Assembly: GCA_013140705.1 (NCBI GenBank)
Contig: JABFSH010000027.1
Span: 1 to 56,818 of the forward strand
Reading direction: 5' to 3'
Source: Methylococcaceae bacterium
GTDB taxonomy: Bacteria > Pseudomonadota > Gammaproteobacteria > Methylococcales > Methylomonadaceae
DNA: 56,818 bases
Numbering within the stretch: position 1 is the stretch's first letter; each line of letters opens with the position of its first letter. Positions 18,076 to 27,231 of this stretch are shown here, in pieces. The position numbers and the translations under genes were made by a program. The notes beneath the pieces are model-generated. The model was not told where the DNA came from. It ran no database searches and saw only the letters and a program-made list of their open reading frames with translations.

Positions 18076-19655
18076 ATTCAACGACAGCCAATTGGCAGAC
18101 AGCGTTTTTTAACCAGCTGGTTTTGAAGGGATGTGTGGTTGAGCGGATTTCCATTGCCTCGGCAATGTTGTGGCAAATTGAAAGCCGCGATTGGCAGCTA
18201 TTTGCTGAACAGGGCCTTGAGGAGCAATTGCGCTGGGTCGCCGGATGGGCCGAACACAACCAGAGTCAGTTTCTGGTCAATGCCTGCTTTGAAAAACAGG
18301 GTCTTTATTTATGGTTACGAACCATTATTACGGCTGAAAAGCCGGAATTGCCGTCGCAAGCGACAGTCTATCCAGCAGCCAGTCGCAGTGAGCGTCATAC
18401 CCGGGACATGTTCGGGATAGAATTTATCGGTCATCCCGACGACAGGCGCTGGACGCGACACAAAGCATGGTCTGAAAACAGCTATCCGTTACGCAAAGAC
18501 TTTCCTGTTCAGGGTACGCCAGATCACATTACCCCGCCTGATATGGATTACCCGTTTGTTAAATCACACGGCACCGGGGTCTATGAAATTCCGGTCGGCC
18601 CGGTCCATGCCGGCATTATTGAGCCGGGACATTTTCGATTTCAGGCCGTTGGCGAATTAATCTTGAACCTGGAAGAGCGACTGGGTTATGTTCATAAAGG
18701 TATCGAAAAAATTGCTGAAGGTAGAGTGCCGGTATCTCTGGCGCGCTTGGCAGGGCGAATTTCCGGTGATACAACGGTAGGCCATGCCTGGGCGGCCTGT
18801 ATGGCCATGGAGCAGGCAGCGGGCATCAGCATTCCACCACGCGCTGCCTTCCTTCGAGGCATACTGGCGGAGCGGGAGCGCGTGGCGAATCACCTGGGAG
18901 ATATGGGGGCTATCTGCAATGATGTCGCCTTTATTTTTGCGCAAATGCAGTTCACGCGTATTCGAGAACTTTGGCTTCGTACGAATGCACAATTGTTCGG
19001 TCATCGTCTGTTAATGGATCGGATTATCCCTGGTGGGGTTGCCTGCGATCTGACTGATACGGGTTGTGCATTAATCAGGCAGGACATCGTTCGGTTAAGA
19101 AATGAACTGGCCGACATTCTGATGGCGGTTGATTTGAATTCGACCCTGGAAGACCGATTGTATACGGCGGGCTATTTGGCGCCGGAGCTCGCCGCTGCCT
19201 ATGGTGCCGTAGGTTATGTCGGTCGAGCCAGCGGACAACGGTTTGATGTGCGTAAGGATGCACCTTACGCCCCTTATGACCAGATAAGCTTTAAAGTCGC
19301 TGTAGAAGCGCAGGGCGATATTGCATCCCGGTTCTGGGTTAGAAACAAGGAGATTAATTCGGCGTTGAAATTAATTGAAAAATTCATCGATTTGCTGCCG
19401 CCCGGTGACATCATGACGGCCTGGCGGGAACCGCTCGCAGGCTCGGAAAGTTTGGCGGCAGTAGAAGGTTGGCGTGGCGAGATTGTCAGTTATGTTCGTT
19501 TTGAGGCCGATAATAAGATCGCCCGGTTTTATTCACGAGACCCCAGCATTATCAATTGGCCTGCGTTGGAAAAACTGGTGCTTGATAATATCGTGCCCGA
19601 TTTTCCAGTCTGCAACAAATCACTGAATGGCTCGTATTCAGGCAACGATTTATAG
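18072..19655 (+). CDS. hyfG: HyfG-like large subunit (NuoC-NuoD fusion) without NiFe ligands
   Basis: A 527-residue fusion of a NuoC-like N-terminal domain (signature SRSERHTRDMFGIEF, ~115-130) and a NuoD/hydrogenase large-subunit domain, as in HycE/HyfG. In real [NiFe] hydrogenases the large subunit has two CxxC pairs. Here the first site reads GRISGDTTVGH (~nt 18758-18790), with Ser and Thr where the two Cys should be. The second site near the C-terminus reads RDPSIINWPALEKL (~nt 19540-19580), with no CxxC. It therefore cannot hold a NiFe centre and resembles the Ehr (energy-converting hydrogenase-related) complexes. The end NKSLNGSYSGNDL is not a processed hydrogenase tail. Its electron partner is unknown. 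Confidence 0.9.
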   Translation: MNSTTANWQTAFFNQLVLKGCVVERISIASAMLWQIESRDWQLFAEQGLEEQLRWVAGWAEHNQSQFLVNACFEKQGLYLWLRTIITAEKPELPSQATVYPAASRSERHTRDMFGIEFIGHPDDRRWTRHKAWSENSYPLRKDFPVQGTPDHITPPDMDYPFVKSHGTGVYEIPVGPVHAGIIEPGHFRFQAVGELILNLEERLGYVHKGIEKIAEGRVPVSLARLAGRISGDTTVGHAWAACMAMEQAAGISIPPRAAFLRGILAERERVANHLGDMGAICNDVAFIFAQMQFTRIRELWLRTNAQLFGHRLLMDRIIPGGVACDLTDTGCALIRQDIVRLRNELADILMAVDLNSTLEDRLYTAGYLAPELAAAYGAVGYVGRASGQRFDVRKDAPYAPYDQISFKVAVEAQGDIASRFWVRNKEINSALKLIEKFIDLLPPGDIMTAWREPLAGSESLAAVEGWRGEIVSYVRFEADNKIARFYSRDPSIINWPALEKLVLDNIVPDFPVCNKSLNGSYSGNDL

Positions 19656-19663
19656 GGGGATTT

Positions 19664-20173
19664 GTGTTAAGACTTTTAAAGAAAACATTATTAACCGGGA
19701 TTGTAACTGAAAAAATCAAGGCTCCGACGAACGACGAGCTTGAACAATTGGGCATCGAGATAAAAAGACATATCGATAAAAAATTTTCCGGCAGCATAGC
19801 GATTCGCGAAGTCGATGCCGGTTCCTGTAACGGTTGCGAACTGGAAATTCATGCGCTGAATAATCCCTTTTACGACATAGAACGCTTCGGTATTCATTTA
19901 GTCGCATCACCCCGCCATGCCGATGTCTTGCTGGTTACCGGTCCGGTTTCACGACATATGCAAACGGCTCTGCTTCGTACCTATGAGGCAACACCGAATC
20001 CGAAATGGGTCGTCGCCGCCGGCGATTGCGCAGCCTGTGGTGGTGAATTTGGAATTTCTTATGCCAGTTGCGGTGCTGTTTCCAATGTCATTCCTGTCGA
20101 TGTTGTCATTCCCGGTTGTCCGCCAACGCCATTGGCGCTAATGAAAGGACTTTTGGGATTGATGAAAAATTAA
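19664..20173 (+). CDS. hyfI: HyfI/NuoB-like small subunit with 4Fe-4S ligands
   Basis: A 169-residue NuoB/HycG-family subunit carrying the [4Fe-4S] centre (N2-like) nearest the quinone or active site. Cluster Cys are all present: CNGCE (55, 58), the GDCAACGG Cys (122 or 125) and PGCPPTP (152). Translation starts at a GTG (19664) preceded by a strong AGGGGGA that overlaps the hyfG stop. It is the last gene of the operon. No gene for an 8Fe ferredoxin subunit (HyfA/HyfH) is found nearby, so the electron entry point must be encoded elsewhere or be another protein. Confidence 0.93.
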   Translation: MLRLLKKTLLTGIVTEKIKAPTNDELEQLGIEIKRHIDKKFSGSIAIREVDAGSCNGCELEIHALNNPFYDIERFGIHLVASPRHADVLLVTGPVSRHMQTALLRTYEATPNPKWVVAAGDCAACGGEFGISYASCGAVSNVIPVDVVIPGCPPTPLALMKGLLGLMKN

Positions 20174-20215
20174 AATAATCCGTGTTAAATACGCCTGATT
20201 TTTAGGAAATAATGA

Positions 20216-22147
20216 ATGCATTTAAATGCTGTTAAGCCAGTGATCGGCGCCTCCCGTTTTGCAGTTCTGAAGTTAGTCTTTCTGATCAGTCTGCCCACTT
20301 TTTTCGTATTCAGAATCATCCTTTTGGTCAGACATTTTGGCGATCTGGATGTGCCGTTTTACAAGATCATCGCCGCTTTTTTACTCGGTGCCATTAATGA
20401 TTTGGCATTTTTGAGTTATCTTCTGGTTCCTTTCATTCTGTATTTATTGGTACTGCCGAACCAACTTTACCGGAGTTGGTTTAACAAAATTTTCATATAC
20501 ACAGTATTTTTTGCCAGTTTGTATGGATTGTATTTTACGACGGTTGCTGAATGGCTATTTTGGGACGAATTCAGTGTTCGTTTTAATTTTATTGCGGTTG
20601 ATTATCTGATTTACACGCATGAGGTCTTTAACAATATTATCGAGTCGTATCCTTTACCGGCTTTATTAACGGGTATTTTGCTGTTGTCGGCACTTACATT
20701 TGGCTTGTGTAAAAAAAGCTTGTTGGCAAATCTGGCGTTAGAGGAAGATTTTTTGACGCGATTAAAAATTGCATCAGGTTTATTGTTGTTTCCCATCATC
20801 AGTTTTGCCTTGGTTGGTCAAAGTCTGCACCAGATTTCAAGCAATAAGTTTGTCAATGAAATTACTGCCAATGGCCCTTACCAGTTTTTTGCGGCTTTCA
20901 AAAATAATGAAATTGATTATCACCAATTTTATGCATTGGGTGATGATCAAGCCCTGTCTGACAAAATTAAACACCTGGTGTCCGGCGCCAATGGTTCAGC
21001 GCTCGATAAATCAATCTACGATATCAAGCGTGTGATCAAGGCGACTGAGCCGGAAAAACCATTGAATGTCATCATGATCATGGTCGAAAGCTTGAGTGCT
21101 GATTTCTTTGCCCGATTTGGCAATAAAGAAAATATCACGCCGTTTATGGACAAATTGTTTGATGAAAGTCTGCTATTTACCAATTTCTACGCCACCGGTA
21201 CCCGAACCGATAGAGGTTTGGAAGCCTTGACTTTGGCCGTGCCGCCAACCCCAGGTCGCTCAATCGTCAAGCGTCCTGATAACGGCAAGCTTTTCAGCCT
21301 GGGACGAGTACTGCAACTAAAGGGCTATGACACCGTCTTTTTGTATGGAGGTCGAGGCTATTTTGACAATATGAATGAATTTTATTCCGGTAATGGCTAT
21401 CGGATTATTGATCAAACCGATTTGACGCAAGAAGAGATACATTTTAAAAATGCCTGGGGAGTTGCTGACGAAGATGTCTATCAACGAGCCATCAAAGAAG
21501 CTGACAAGAATTACGCCGCTAACAAGCCGTTTCTTTTTCAAATCATGACAACCAGCAATCACCGACCGTTTACCTTTCCGGCAGGAAAAATTGATCTGGC
21601 TTCTGGCACAGGGCGTTCCGGTGCTGTCAAATATACGGATTACGCCATACAGCAATTCATTACCGATGCCAAAAGCAAAGCCTGGTTTGATAATACCTTG
21701 TTTGTTGTCGTGGCAGATCATTGCGCCGGTAGCGCAAGAAAATCTGAACTGCCCGTCGAAAATTATCATATCCCGTTCTTTGTTTATGCGCCAAAACATA
21801 TCGGTCCCAGAAAAATCGATACGCTCTCCAGTCAAATCGATGTCGCTCCCACTGTGTTGGGGCTGCTGAACATCAGTTATGAAAGCCAGTTTTTTGGCAA
21901 AGATATTCTGCATATGAAACCGGAAGAAGGCAGGGCGCTGATTGGCAATTATCAGAAGCTGGGGCTTTTTAAAGAGAACAAGCTGGTTTATTTGGCGCCG
22001 CAGCAGCAAATCACAATTGTCAATGATCCGCTGGTTAAACCGGAACAGCAGACGGTAGAGGATAACCGTCAATTAGTTCAGGAAGACATGGCCTTCTATC
22101 AAGCAGCGGATTACATCTGGGTACATCGATTGAGCCGTTATCAATAG
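20216..22147 (+). CDS. LtaS-like membrane phosphoglycerol transferase/sulfatase-fold protein
   Basis: A 643-residue protein with about five N-terminal helices (residues ~18-205) and an extracytoplasmic alkaline-phosphatase/sulfatase fold. Metal and nucleophile motifs are NVIMIMVESLSADFF (Glu291), the nucleophile Thr in GTRTDRG (~331), a PFLFQIMTTSNHRPF block and VVADHC. Relatives include LtaS, OpgB (membrane-derived glucan phosphoglycerol transferase) and other envelope phosphotransferases. The Gram-negative setting favours glucan or lipid A/phosphoglycerol modification over lipoteichoic acid. The start ATG 20216 has TAGGAA upstream. It follows hyfI by only 42 bp with no terminator between, but its function is unrelated. 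Confidence 0.87.
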   Translation: MHLNAVKPVIGASRFAVLKLVFLISLPTFFVFRIILLVRHFGDLDVPFYKIIAAFLLGAINDLAFLSYLLVPFILYLLVLPNQLYRSWFNKIFIYTVFFASLYGLYFTTVAEWLFWDEFSVRFNFIAVDYLIYTHEVFNNIIESYPLPALLTGILLLSALTFGLCKKSLLANLALEEDFLTRLKIASGLLLFPIISFALVGQSLHQISSNKFVNEITANGPYQFFAAFKNNEIDYHQFYALGDDQALSDKIKHLVSGANGSALDKSIYDIKRVIKATEPEKPLNVIMIMVESLSADFFARFGNKENITPFMDKLFDESLLFTNFYATGTRTDRGLEALTLAVPPTPGRSIVKRPDNGKLFSLGRVLQLKGYDTVFLYGGRGYFDNMNEFYSGNGYRIIDQTDLTQEEIHFKNAWGVADEDVYQRAIKEADKNYAANKPFLFQIMTTSNHRPFTFPAGKIDLASGTGRSGAVKYTDYAIQQFITDAKSKAWFDNTLFVVVADHCAGSARKSELPVENYHIPFFVYAPKHIGPRKIDTLSSQIDVAPTVLGLLNISYESQFFGKDILHMKPEEGRALIGNYQKLGLFKENKLVYLAPQQQITIVNDPLVKPEQQTVEDNRQLVQEDMAFYQAADYIWVHRLSRYQ

Positions 22148-22266
22148 GCGACGGGTATTAGCAACGGTTTGAATGTAGGAAATTAAAATGTATTTTTAGA
22201 GGCTGATTAATGCCAAAGTAATGAAGTTTGGGTAACTGTTAAATTTTTACTTGTAAGAAGCTCCGC

Positions 22267-22416
22267 ATGCGTTTATTTTGCACCATTATTCTTTTGCTCA
22301 TCACCCTTCTTGAAATTGGCCCGATTCCAATTTCTGGTCTGTTATTATTGTGGGTTGTTTTGTTTAGGCCCATTTGGTTTTATAAATTGGTGCTCAAGAT
22401 TTACGGCAGGAAATAG
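22267..22416 (+). CDS. Small hydrophobic membrane protein, 49 residues
   Basis: An ATG at 22267 with AGAAG upstream opens a 49-residue frame: a short N-terminus, an almost unbroken hydrophobic stretch (LFCTIILLLITLLEIGPIPISG, LLLLWVVLF) with a GPIPISG turn, and a basic amphipathic tail ending KIYGRK. It is probably one or two transmembrane helices. No family is recognised with confidence. It has good start context, membrane-protein residue content and no competing frame, which argues for a real gene. The function is unknown. Confidence 0.55.
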   Translation: MRLFCTIILLLITLLEIGPIPISGLLLLWVVLFRPIWFYKLVLKIYGRK

Positions 22417-23009
22417 CCCGGCTTGAACAACAATACTCATCTACCTCAGCTCTTGAACTGAATGGATGTTCAGCCGCAAATCCTTGTTCGTGAAAGTTAA
22501 ATTGAGAACAGCTTAAAACCTCGTCTACCCAGGGTACCACTTTGCTAGACGCCGTTAAATTATGATAATTTGCAAAATTCTTGGTGTATGTCACAATAAA
22601 AATTCTATGCGTCCTCGAATAGACGAGTCCATGAAGGCTAAACCATGTTGGCAGGAGTAATTGTCATGTGCCGTTTTCGCATTTCAAGGGTGATCGTTTC
22701 CATGTGAAGTACTCTCAATTGATTGCTGAAATGATCGGAAAGATCGGCTTTACTCACATGACCTCGTTGCAAGTAATCAATTCAGATTTTTGGTTGATAA
22801 GACGTGACGCGTGTAATTCCGATTTGCTACTGCAAAGCGCATGTATGTGGTTCGACAGGGTTCTACTGAGCGAAGCCGAAGGGCTCTCCATGAACGGGAA
22901 AAGTGGATGCAATCAATACAACTACCGTTCTCACTGCGCTTGTCGATGAGCAAATTCCAGGAGTTTTGCAAGTTCCACCGATGATTAATTCTAATTTTGC
23001 CAAGGCACT
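22417..23009. other. Intergenic region with a dispersed palindromic element
   Basis: No gene could be supported. Frames on both strands lack family character and run over the repeat at 22849-22898. The rest is A+T-rich spacer upstream of the TPR gene. Confidence 0.6.
22849..22898. repeat. Dispersed palindromic repeat (tactgagcgaagccgaaggg type)
   Basis: The element ggttcgacagggttctactgagcgaagccgaagggctctccatgaacggg has the layout of short intergenic repeats common in gammaproteobacteria: an outer cgttcatgg/ttcgacagg pair around a central 'ctgagcgaagccgaaggg'. Decayed relatives are seen at 27076-27112, 31858-31920 and ~52515-52550. Confidence 0.65.
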
Positions 23010-24026
23010 ATGAAAAATTTTTTTTTATTTGGCTCAGTTGCCTTGCTGCTCATTTCCGGTGGCTGGGCGGTGCATACCTACGAGCATTTGGCCAAGACCC
23101 AAGTCGATGAATCTGCCTTCAAGCAACTCGTTGTCGAAGGCGAGAAGGCCCTCAATCTCGGTCGTTACGTTGATGCGCAACGGATCTTTGCAGAAGAGCT
23201 CAAAATCAATCCCAAAAATGTCCAAGCCGAACGGGGTTTGAGGAAAGCAATTGTTAGGGAAACCTTATCTGGCGAAGAATTGAAAAAAGCCTTGGATGAA
23301 CTTTATCAACAAAATCCTCTGGATGGGCATATCAGTTTGTTTTTGGGTGAGTATTATGCCAAAAATCAGGAATTAGATAGGGCGCAGGCATACTTTGAAG
23401 CAGCGATTGAACTGGATCCGAAATTGGCTGAAGCACACTATGTTCTGGCGCAATTGAATGAACAAAGGGGCGATCTGAATAGCGCCAGGGTTGAATATTT
23501 AAAAGCGATTTCTTTAGCGTCGGAAGCCAGATATCAAAACAGTCTGGCGACTATATATTTTAAACAACGGCAATATGAAGCGGCTGTTAAAGAATACGGA
23601 AAAAACCTGGAATACCCTTTGTCATCGCTGGAAAGTGCAAAAATATTCTGGCGCCTGGGTTATCTGAGCCAGGCGCTCAATTATCAAAGGCTGGCGATCA
23701 AGTGGCTCGATAATGAAGTCGTCATGGCCAAGCCTGAAAACCAGGATGCCTGGTACATTGAACTGGCTCCCGGGCAGGTGGTGAAATTGGTAACCCTAGA
23801 AGAAAAAATGGGATACGCTTACCTCAGTTTAAGCGCAACGCTTTTTTTACATGGTAATACTGAAGAGGCGGAAAAAGCTGTGCAAAAAGTACGTCAATTA
23901 AAACTGGCTCAACAAGCCGAAATCGATACGCTGATAAAATCAAATCTGGATACGTTGTTACAGGGAAACACAGAAGTTTTAGAACTGGTCGATTCTTTCA
24001 AAAAACTTTACTTGCAGTCATCTTAA
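23010..24026 (+). CDS. Membrane-anchored TPR protein
   Basis: A 338-residue protein with one N-terminal hydrophobic anchor or uncut signal (FFLFGSVALLLISGGWAV), then tetratricopeptide helices. Clear repeats are at ~35-70 (ALNLGRYVDAQRIFAEELKINPKN), ~105-140 (YFEAAIELDPKLAEAHYVLA), ~145-175 and ~180-215. The C-terminal third is helical without clear repeats. It is probably periplasmic and a protein-interaction scaffold. It lies 120 bp upstream of the histidine kinase gene and may supply an input signal or be a neighbour only. Confidence 0.75.
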   Translation: MKNFFLFGSVALLLISGGWAVHTYEHLAKTQVDESAFKQLVVEGEKALNLGRYVDAQRIFAEELKINPKNVQAERGLRKAIVRETLSGEELKKALDELYQQNPLDGHISLFLGEYYAKNQELDRAQAYFEAAIELDPKLAEAHYVLAQLNEQRGDLNSARVEYLKAISLASEARYQNSLATIYFKQRQYEAAVKEYGKNLEYPLSSLESAKIFWRLGYLSQALNYQRLAIKWLDNEVVMAKPENQDAWYIELAPGQVVKLVTLEEKMGYAYLSLSATLFLHGNTEEAEKAVQKVRQLKLAQQAEIDTLIKSNLDTLLQGNTEVLELVDSFKKLYLQSS

Positions 24027-24146
24027 GCACGCGTTGCGGTCTCCCGGGTTTTGGACATAACGTGATGGCGTGTGCTCCAAGTATATATTTCGTGCGTCAA
24101 TAACCTGAAATTTCTTTTTTACCCAAATTAACGCTGTCATGTCTTA

Positions 24147-25598
24147 ATGAAGCCTGTTTATTTTCGTCCTGTTCAACTTCGTGGCTTGGTCTTTCTGGGA
24201 TTGATGTTGCTGGCGCTTGCCATTCTGGGTAGCATGATCTGGCGGAATCTGCATCATTTTGAAAAGGTATTGTCGTATGTCAGTTATTCGCACCGTATCC
24301 ATAACGTTTCGGTTGGCTTACAGCAAGCCGTTATTGAATACCTGACTGAAACTCCTCTGAATTCATCGCCCGCTACTTTAAATAAAATGCTTGGCGAAAT
24401 TGACTTGTTAAAAAAAGATATTCGTTATCTGACGACAGCCACCAAAGAAAGGCTTGAAAATGTCACGAAGTTATTAGCGGACATTGATGGGCTCGAAAAA
24501 AATGAAAAGCATGACCGACTGACGACAGCGCTCAAAGTGATGAGCAAGATGCTTGATGATGAGGGATTACAGCGGGAAAAACTACTGGAAGACATCAATA
24601 TAGATACCCAATCCGAGCTCTATGTGGCGCTCGTTATGTTTGTACTTATTTTACTGGGTGCCATGCTTTTTCTAAAGCAAAGAATTCTTCATCCTCTTAA
24701 TGACCTGACAAAATTGCTCGAGCAAATGACGGAAGAAAAATATGCCTCCATCAATACCGATCATCTGGACCCGCTGTTGTTACCCGTCTTTAACAGTTAC
24801 AACGAGATGGTAAAGCATCTGGCAGAGCTGGAGGAAACTAAACGGCTTTATGCGCAATCCTTACAGCAGGAAGTAAGACTGGCCACGCAGGCATTATTAG
24901 AGCAGCAATACAGCTTGGCCAGGGCAGAACGTCTGGCGGCTATCGGTGAAGTCGCTGCTGAATTGGCGCATGAAATTCGTAATCCGTTGGCGGGTATACA
25001 AATTGCCTTCAGCAATTTCCGTCGAGAAATAGATAATCAGGAACAGTGTGAACGAATTGAACTCATCGGCAACGAACTGAAAAGGCTGGCCAGGTTGCTC
25101 AATGACATGCTGGATCAAAGTCGACATGCGCCCGAAGCGGCAGCGGATTTTGATGTGGCGAAATTAATTCGGGACTTGGTGGTCTTGACGCGCTATCAGA
25201 TTCCGGAACGGATAGAACTCGAAGTCGATGTGAATTCGCCTCTATGGGTTCATTTGCCTGAGAGTGGTTTACGGCAGGCCTTGTTGAATTTGATATTGAA
25301 TTCGGCCGATGCCCTTGAAAAGGAACCCGGTTTGATTCTGATCAAGGCTTCTAGCAGCAAACAAGGATTACATATCAGTGTTCTCGACAATGGTCCTGGA
25401 TTTTCACAGGAAATTCTTGACTATGGGATTCGTTCATTTCGCACCAGTCATCAGCGTGGAACCGGCCTGGGCCTCGCGATGGTGCAGCGATTTGTAAAAG
25501 ATGCAGGAGGAAGCATTGAACTCACTAATCTGCAGCCTCATGGCGCTTGTGTCCGGTTATTTATTCCAAATTGTATGGTTGGAGGCCTTCCATGCTAG
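24147..25598 (+). CDS. Sensor histidine kinase
   Basis: A 483-residue kinase: helix 1 at ~13-32, a helical periplasmic sensor to ~155, helix 2 at ~156-175, a HAMP linker, a HisKA domain with phosphoacceptor His275 in AHEIRNPLAG, then a HATPase domain with N, G1 (DNGPGF) and G2 (GTGLGLAM) boxes. The all-helical ~120-residue sensor has no ligand motif. Its stop overlaps the regulator gene by 7 bp, so the pair is translationally linked. It phosphorylates the downstream sigma-54 regulator. Confidence 0.93.
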   Translation: MKPVYFRPVQLRGLVFLGLMLLALAILGSMIWRNLHHFEKVLSYVSYSHRIHNVSVGLQQAVIEYLTETPLNSSPATLNKMLGEIDLLKKDIRYLTTATKERLENVTKLLADIDGLEKNEKHDRLTTALKVMSKMLDDEGLQREKLLEDINIDTQSELYVALVMFVLILLGAMLFLKQRILHPLNDLTKLLEQMTEEKYASINTDHLDPLLLPVFNSYNEMVKHLAELEETKRLYAQSLQQEVRLATQALLEQQYSLARAERLAAIGEVAAELAHEIRNPLAGIQIAFSNFRREIDNQEQCERIELIGNELKRLARLLNDMLDQSRHAPEAAADFDVAKLIRDLVVLTRYQIPERIELEVDVNSPLWVHLPESGLRQALLNLILNSADALEKEPGLILIKASSSKQGLHISVLDNGPGFSQEILDYGIRSFRTSHQRGTGLGLAMVQRFVKDAGGSIELTNLQPHGACVRLFIPNCMVGGLPC

Positions 25599-27043
25599 AG
25601 ACCTTGCTTATCATCGAAGATGAAAAATTGTTGGGCTCCGAATTATCCCGACATTATCGTCAGTCTGGATGGGATGTCCTAGTAGCCACGAATTTAACTG
25701 AAGCCAAAGAAATTTTGTTGAAAAATAAAGTCGAGCCTTTACTGATAATTTCAGATATGAATTTACCGGACGGTAATGCGCTCGATTTTATGGAACAGAT
25801 AAAATCTTGTATCAGTAATGCGAACGCTGGTGTAAAAGCGAACTATGCAACAATTACCGAGTGGCTGTTTTTGACCGCTTTTGGCAGCGTGCCCGATTCA
25901 GTGAGAGCGTTAAGATTAGGCGCTTATGATTTTCTTGAGAAGCCCTGTGATTTGGAACATCTGGACCTGCTTGTTGCCAGTGCTGCGCGTAGCGCCGCTA
26001 TTCAACGCCGGGTCATCGATCAGACGAAGCAGGGGCATCGCCGTTATACGCCAGAGGCTTATGTGGGGCACAGTACTCAGGCACAAGGGATTCGGCAGTT
26101 GTTGGCCCGACTGACACAGGTACCCTTCAGTGCCTTGGTCATTGGCGGTGAAAGCGGAACCGGCAAGGGTTTGACTGCACGTATATTGCATTACGGAGGT
26201 CATCGTGCGCAACAGCCGATGATCGAGGTGAATTGTGCCGCCTTGCCGCGGGAACTTCTTGAATCGGAGTTGTTCGGACATGAGCCGGGTGCCTTTACCG
26301 GCGCATCGTCACGCCATCGGGGCTTATTGGAACAAGCCGATGGCGGCACTTTATTTATGGATGAAATCGGCGAAATGCCATTGGATCTTCAAACAAAATT
26401 GCTCAAAGCTATTGAAGATCACAAAGTCCGTCGTCTGGGCGGCGAAAAGGAGATCAGTGTTGACGTCCAGATTGTCGCAGCCAGCAATCGCGACCTGGAG
26501 AAGATGGTATCTGAGGGTGGGTTTCGCGCAGATCTTTATCATCGTTTAAGTGTGTTTAAAGTTAATTTGCCACCCTTGCGGGATGCGGTGGAAGATCTTG
26601 ATGAATTGGTACCTTTATTTGTTGCGGAATACAATGCCAAAGCAGGGCGTCAGGTTAAAGAGATTCCAACCGACGTCTGGACTAAACTGAAAGCACATTA
26701 CTGGCCGGGTAATGTCAGAGAATTGCGCAACGTGATTGAACGCTGTGTGTTACTCTCTGAAGGCCCGCTATTTCCGGTGCAGTGGCTGCAGTTGCCAGGA
26801 CAGGATGAAAGACCTTCTCAGGCAACTGAAAATGAGGGTTCCGTTAAAGGTGAAATATCGGCACAAGGCATATTTCTGCCTTTGGATGGCAGTATGGCGC
26901 TGGATGATATGGATAAATTCATTATTAAGACGGCTCTGGACAGAGCTGAAAATAATTTAACGGCCGCTGCCAGGGATTTAGGTGCAACCCGAGAAACGTT
27001 GCGTTATCGTGTTCGCAAATACAATCTTAAAATAGATGATTGA
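25592..27043 (+). CDS. NtrC-family sigma-54-dependent response regulator
   Basis: A 483-residue activator: receiver domain with phosphorylation site Asp55 (SDMNLPD), AAA+ domain with Walker A GESGTGKG (186-193), the sigma-54 contact loop GAFTGA, Walker B GGTLFMDEIGE and a Fis-type HTH at the C-terminus (NLTAAARDLGATRETLRYRVRKY). Start ATG 25592 has GGAGG in front; an upstream in-frame ATG at 25547 lies inside the kinase gene and is not used. Targets are unknown; the only sigma-54-like promoter I noticed in the window is at 765-781. Confidence 0.95.
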   Translation: MLETLLIIEDEKLLGSELSRHYRQSGWDVLVATNLTEAKEILLKNKVEPLLIISDMNLPDGNALDFMEQIKSCISNANAGVKANYATITEWLFLTAFGSVPDSVRALRLGAYDFLEKPCDLEHLDLLVASAARSAAIQRRVIDQTKQGHRRYTPEAYVGHSTQAQGIRQLLARLTQVPFSALVIGGESGTGKGLTARILHYGGHRAQQPMIEVNCAALPRELLESELFGHEPGAFTGASSRHRGLLEQADGGTLFMDEIGEMPLDLQTKLLKAIEDHKVRRLGGEKEISVDVQIVAASNRDLEKMVSEGGFRADLYHRLSVFKVNLPPLRDAVEDLDELVPLFVAEYNAKAGRQVKEIPTDVWTKLKAHYWPGNVRELRNVIERCVLLSEGPLFPVQWLQLPGQDERPSQATENEGSVKGEISAQGIFLPLDGSMALDDMDKFIIKTALDRAENNLTAAARDLGATRETLRYRVRKYNLKIDD

Positions 27044-27060
27044 GTGCTTGAAAAAAGCAC
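27044..27060 (+). terminator. Short hairpin after the regulator gene
   Basis: gtgctt and aagcac pair around a gaaaa loop directly after the stop codon. There is no U-tract, so termination is uncertain. Confidence 0.3.
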
Positions 27061-27231
27061 GTAAGTGATTTGTTAGAGTTCGCCTGAGCGATGCCGAAGG
27101 GCAATTACTCTCGATTGATTTACTTTTGCGAATTCAAATTAACCCGTTTTCTTACAACCTTTGCTTTTGTTCTGAGAGAATGACGTGGCAATGATTCGCC
27201 CCGTTGCATCGCTTATTCCAATGTTGCTGAT

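Noticed and set aside
18072-20173. Calling the operon an active formate hydrogenlyase or [NiFe] hydrogenase-4
   Set aside because: HyfG lacks both CxxC motifs needed for the NiFe centre, and no Hyp maturation or formate dehydrogenase gene is near.
22394-22594. 66-codon minus-strand frame after the small membrane peptide
   Set aside because: Poor residue composition, overlaps the end of the better-supported peptide and lacks a ribosome site.
22668-22949. 93-codon plus-strand frame
   Set aside because: It reads straight through the dispersed palindrome and has no protein character.
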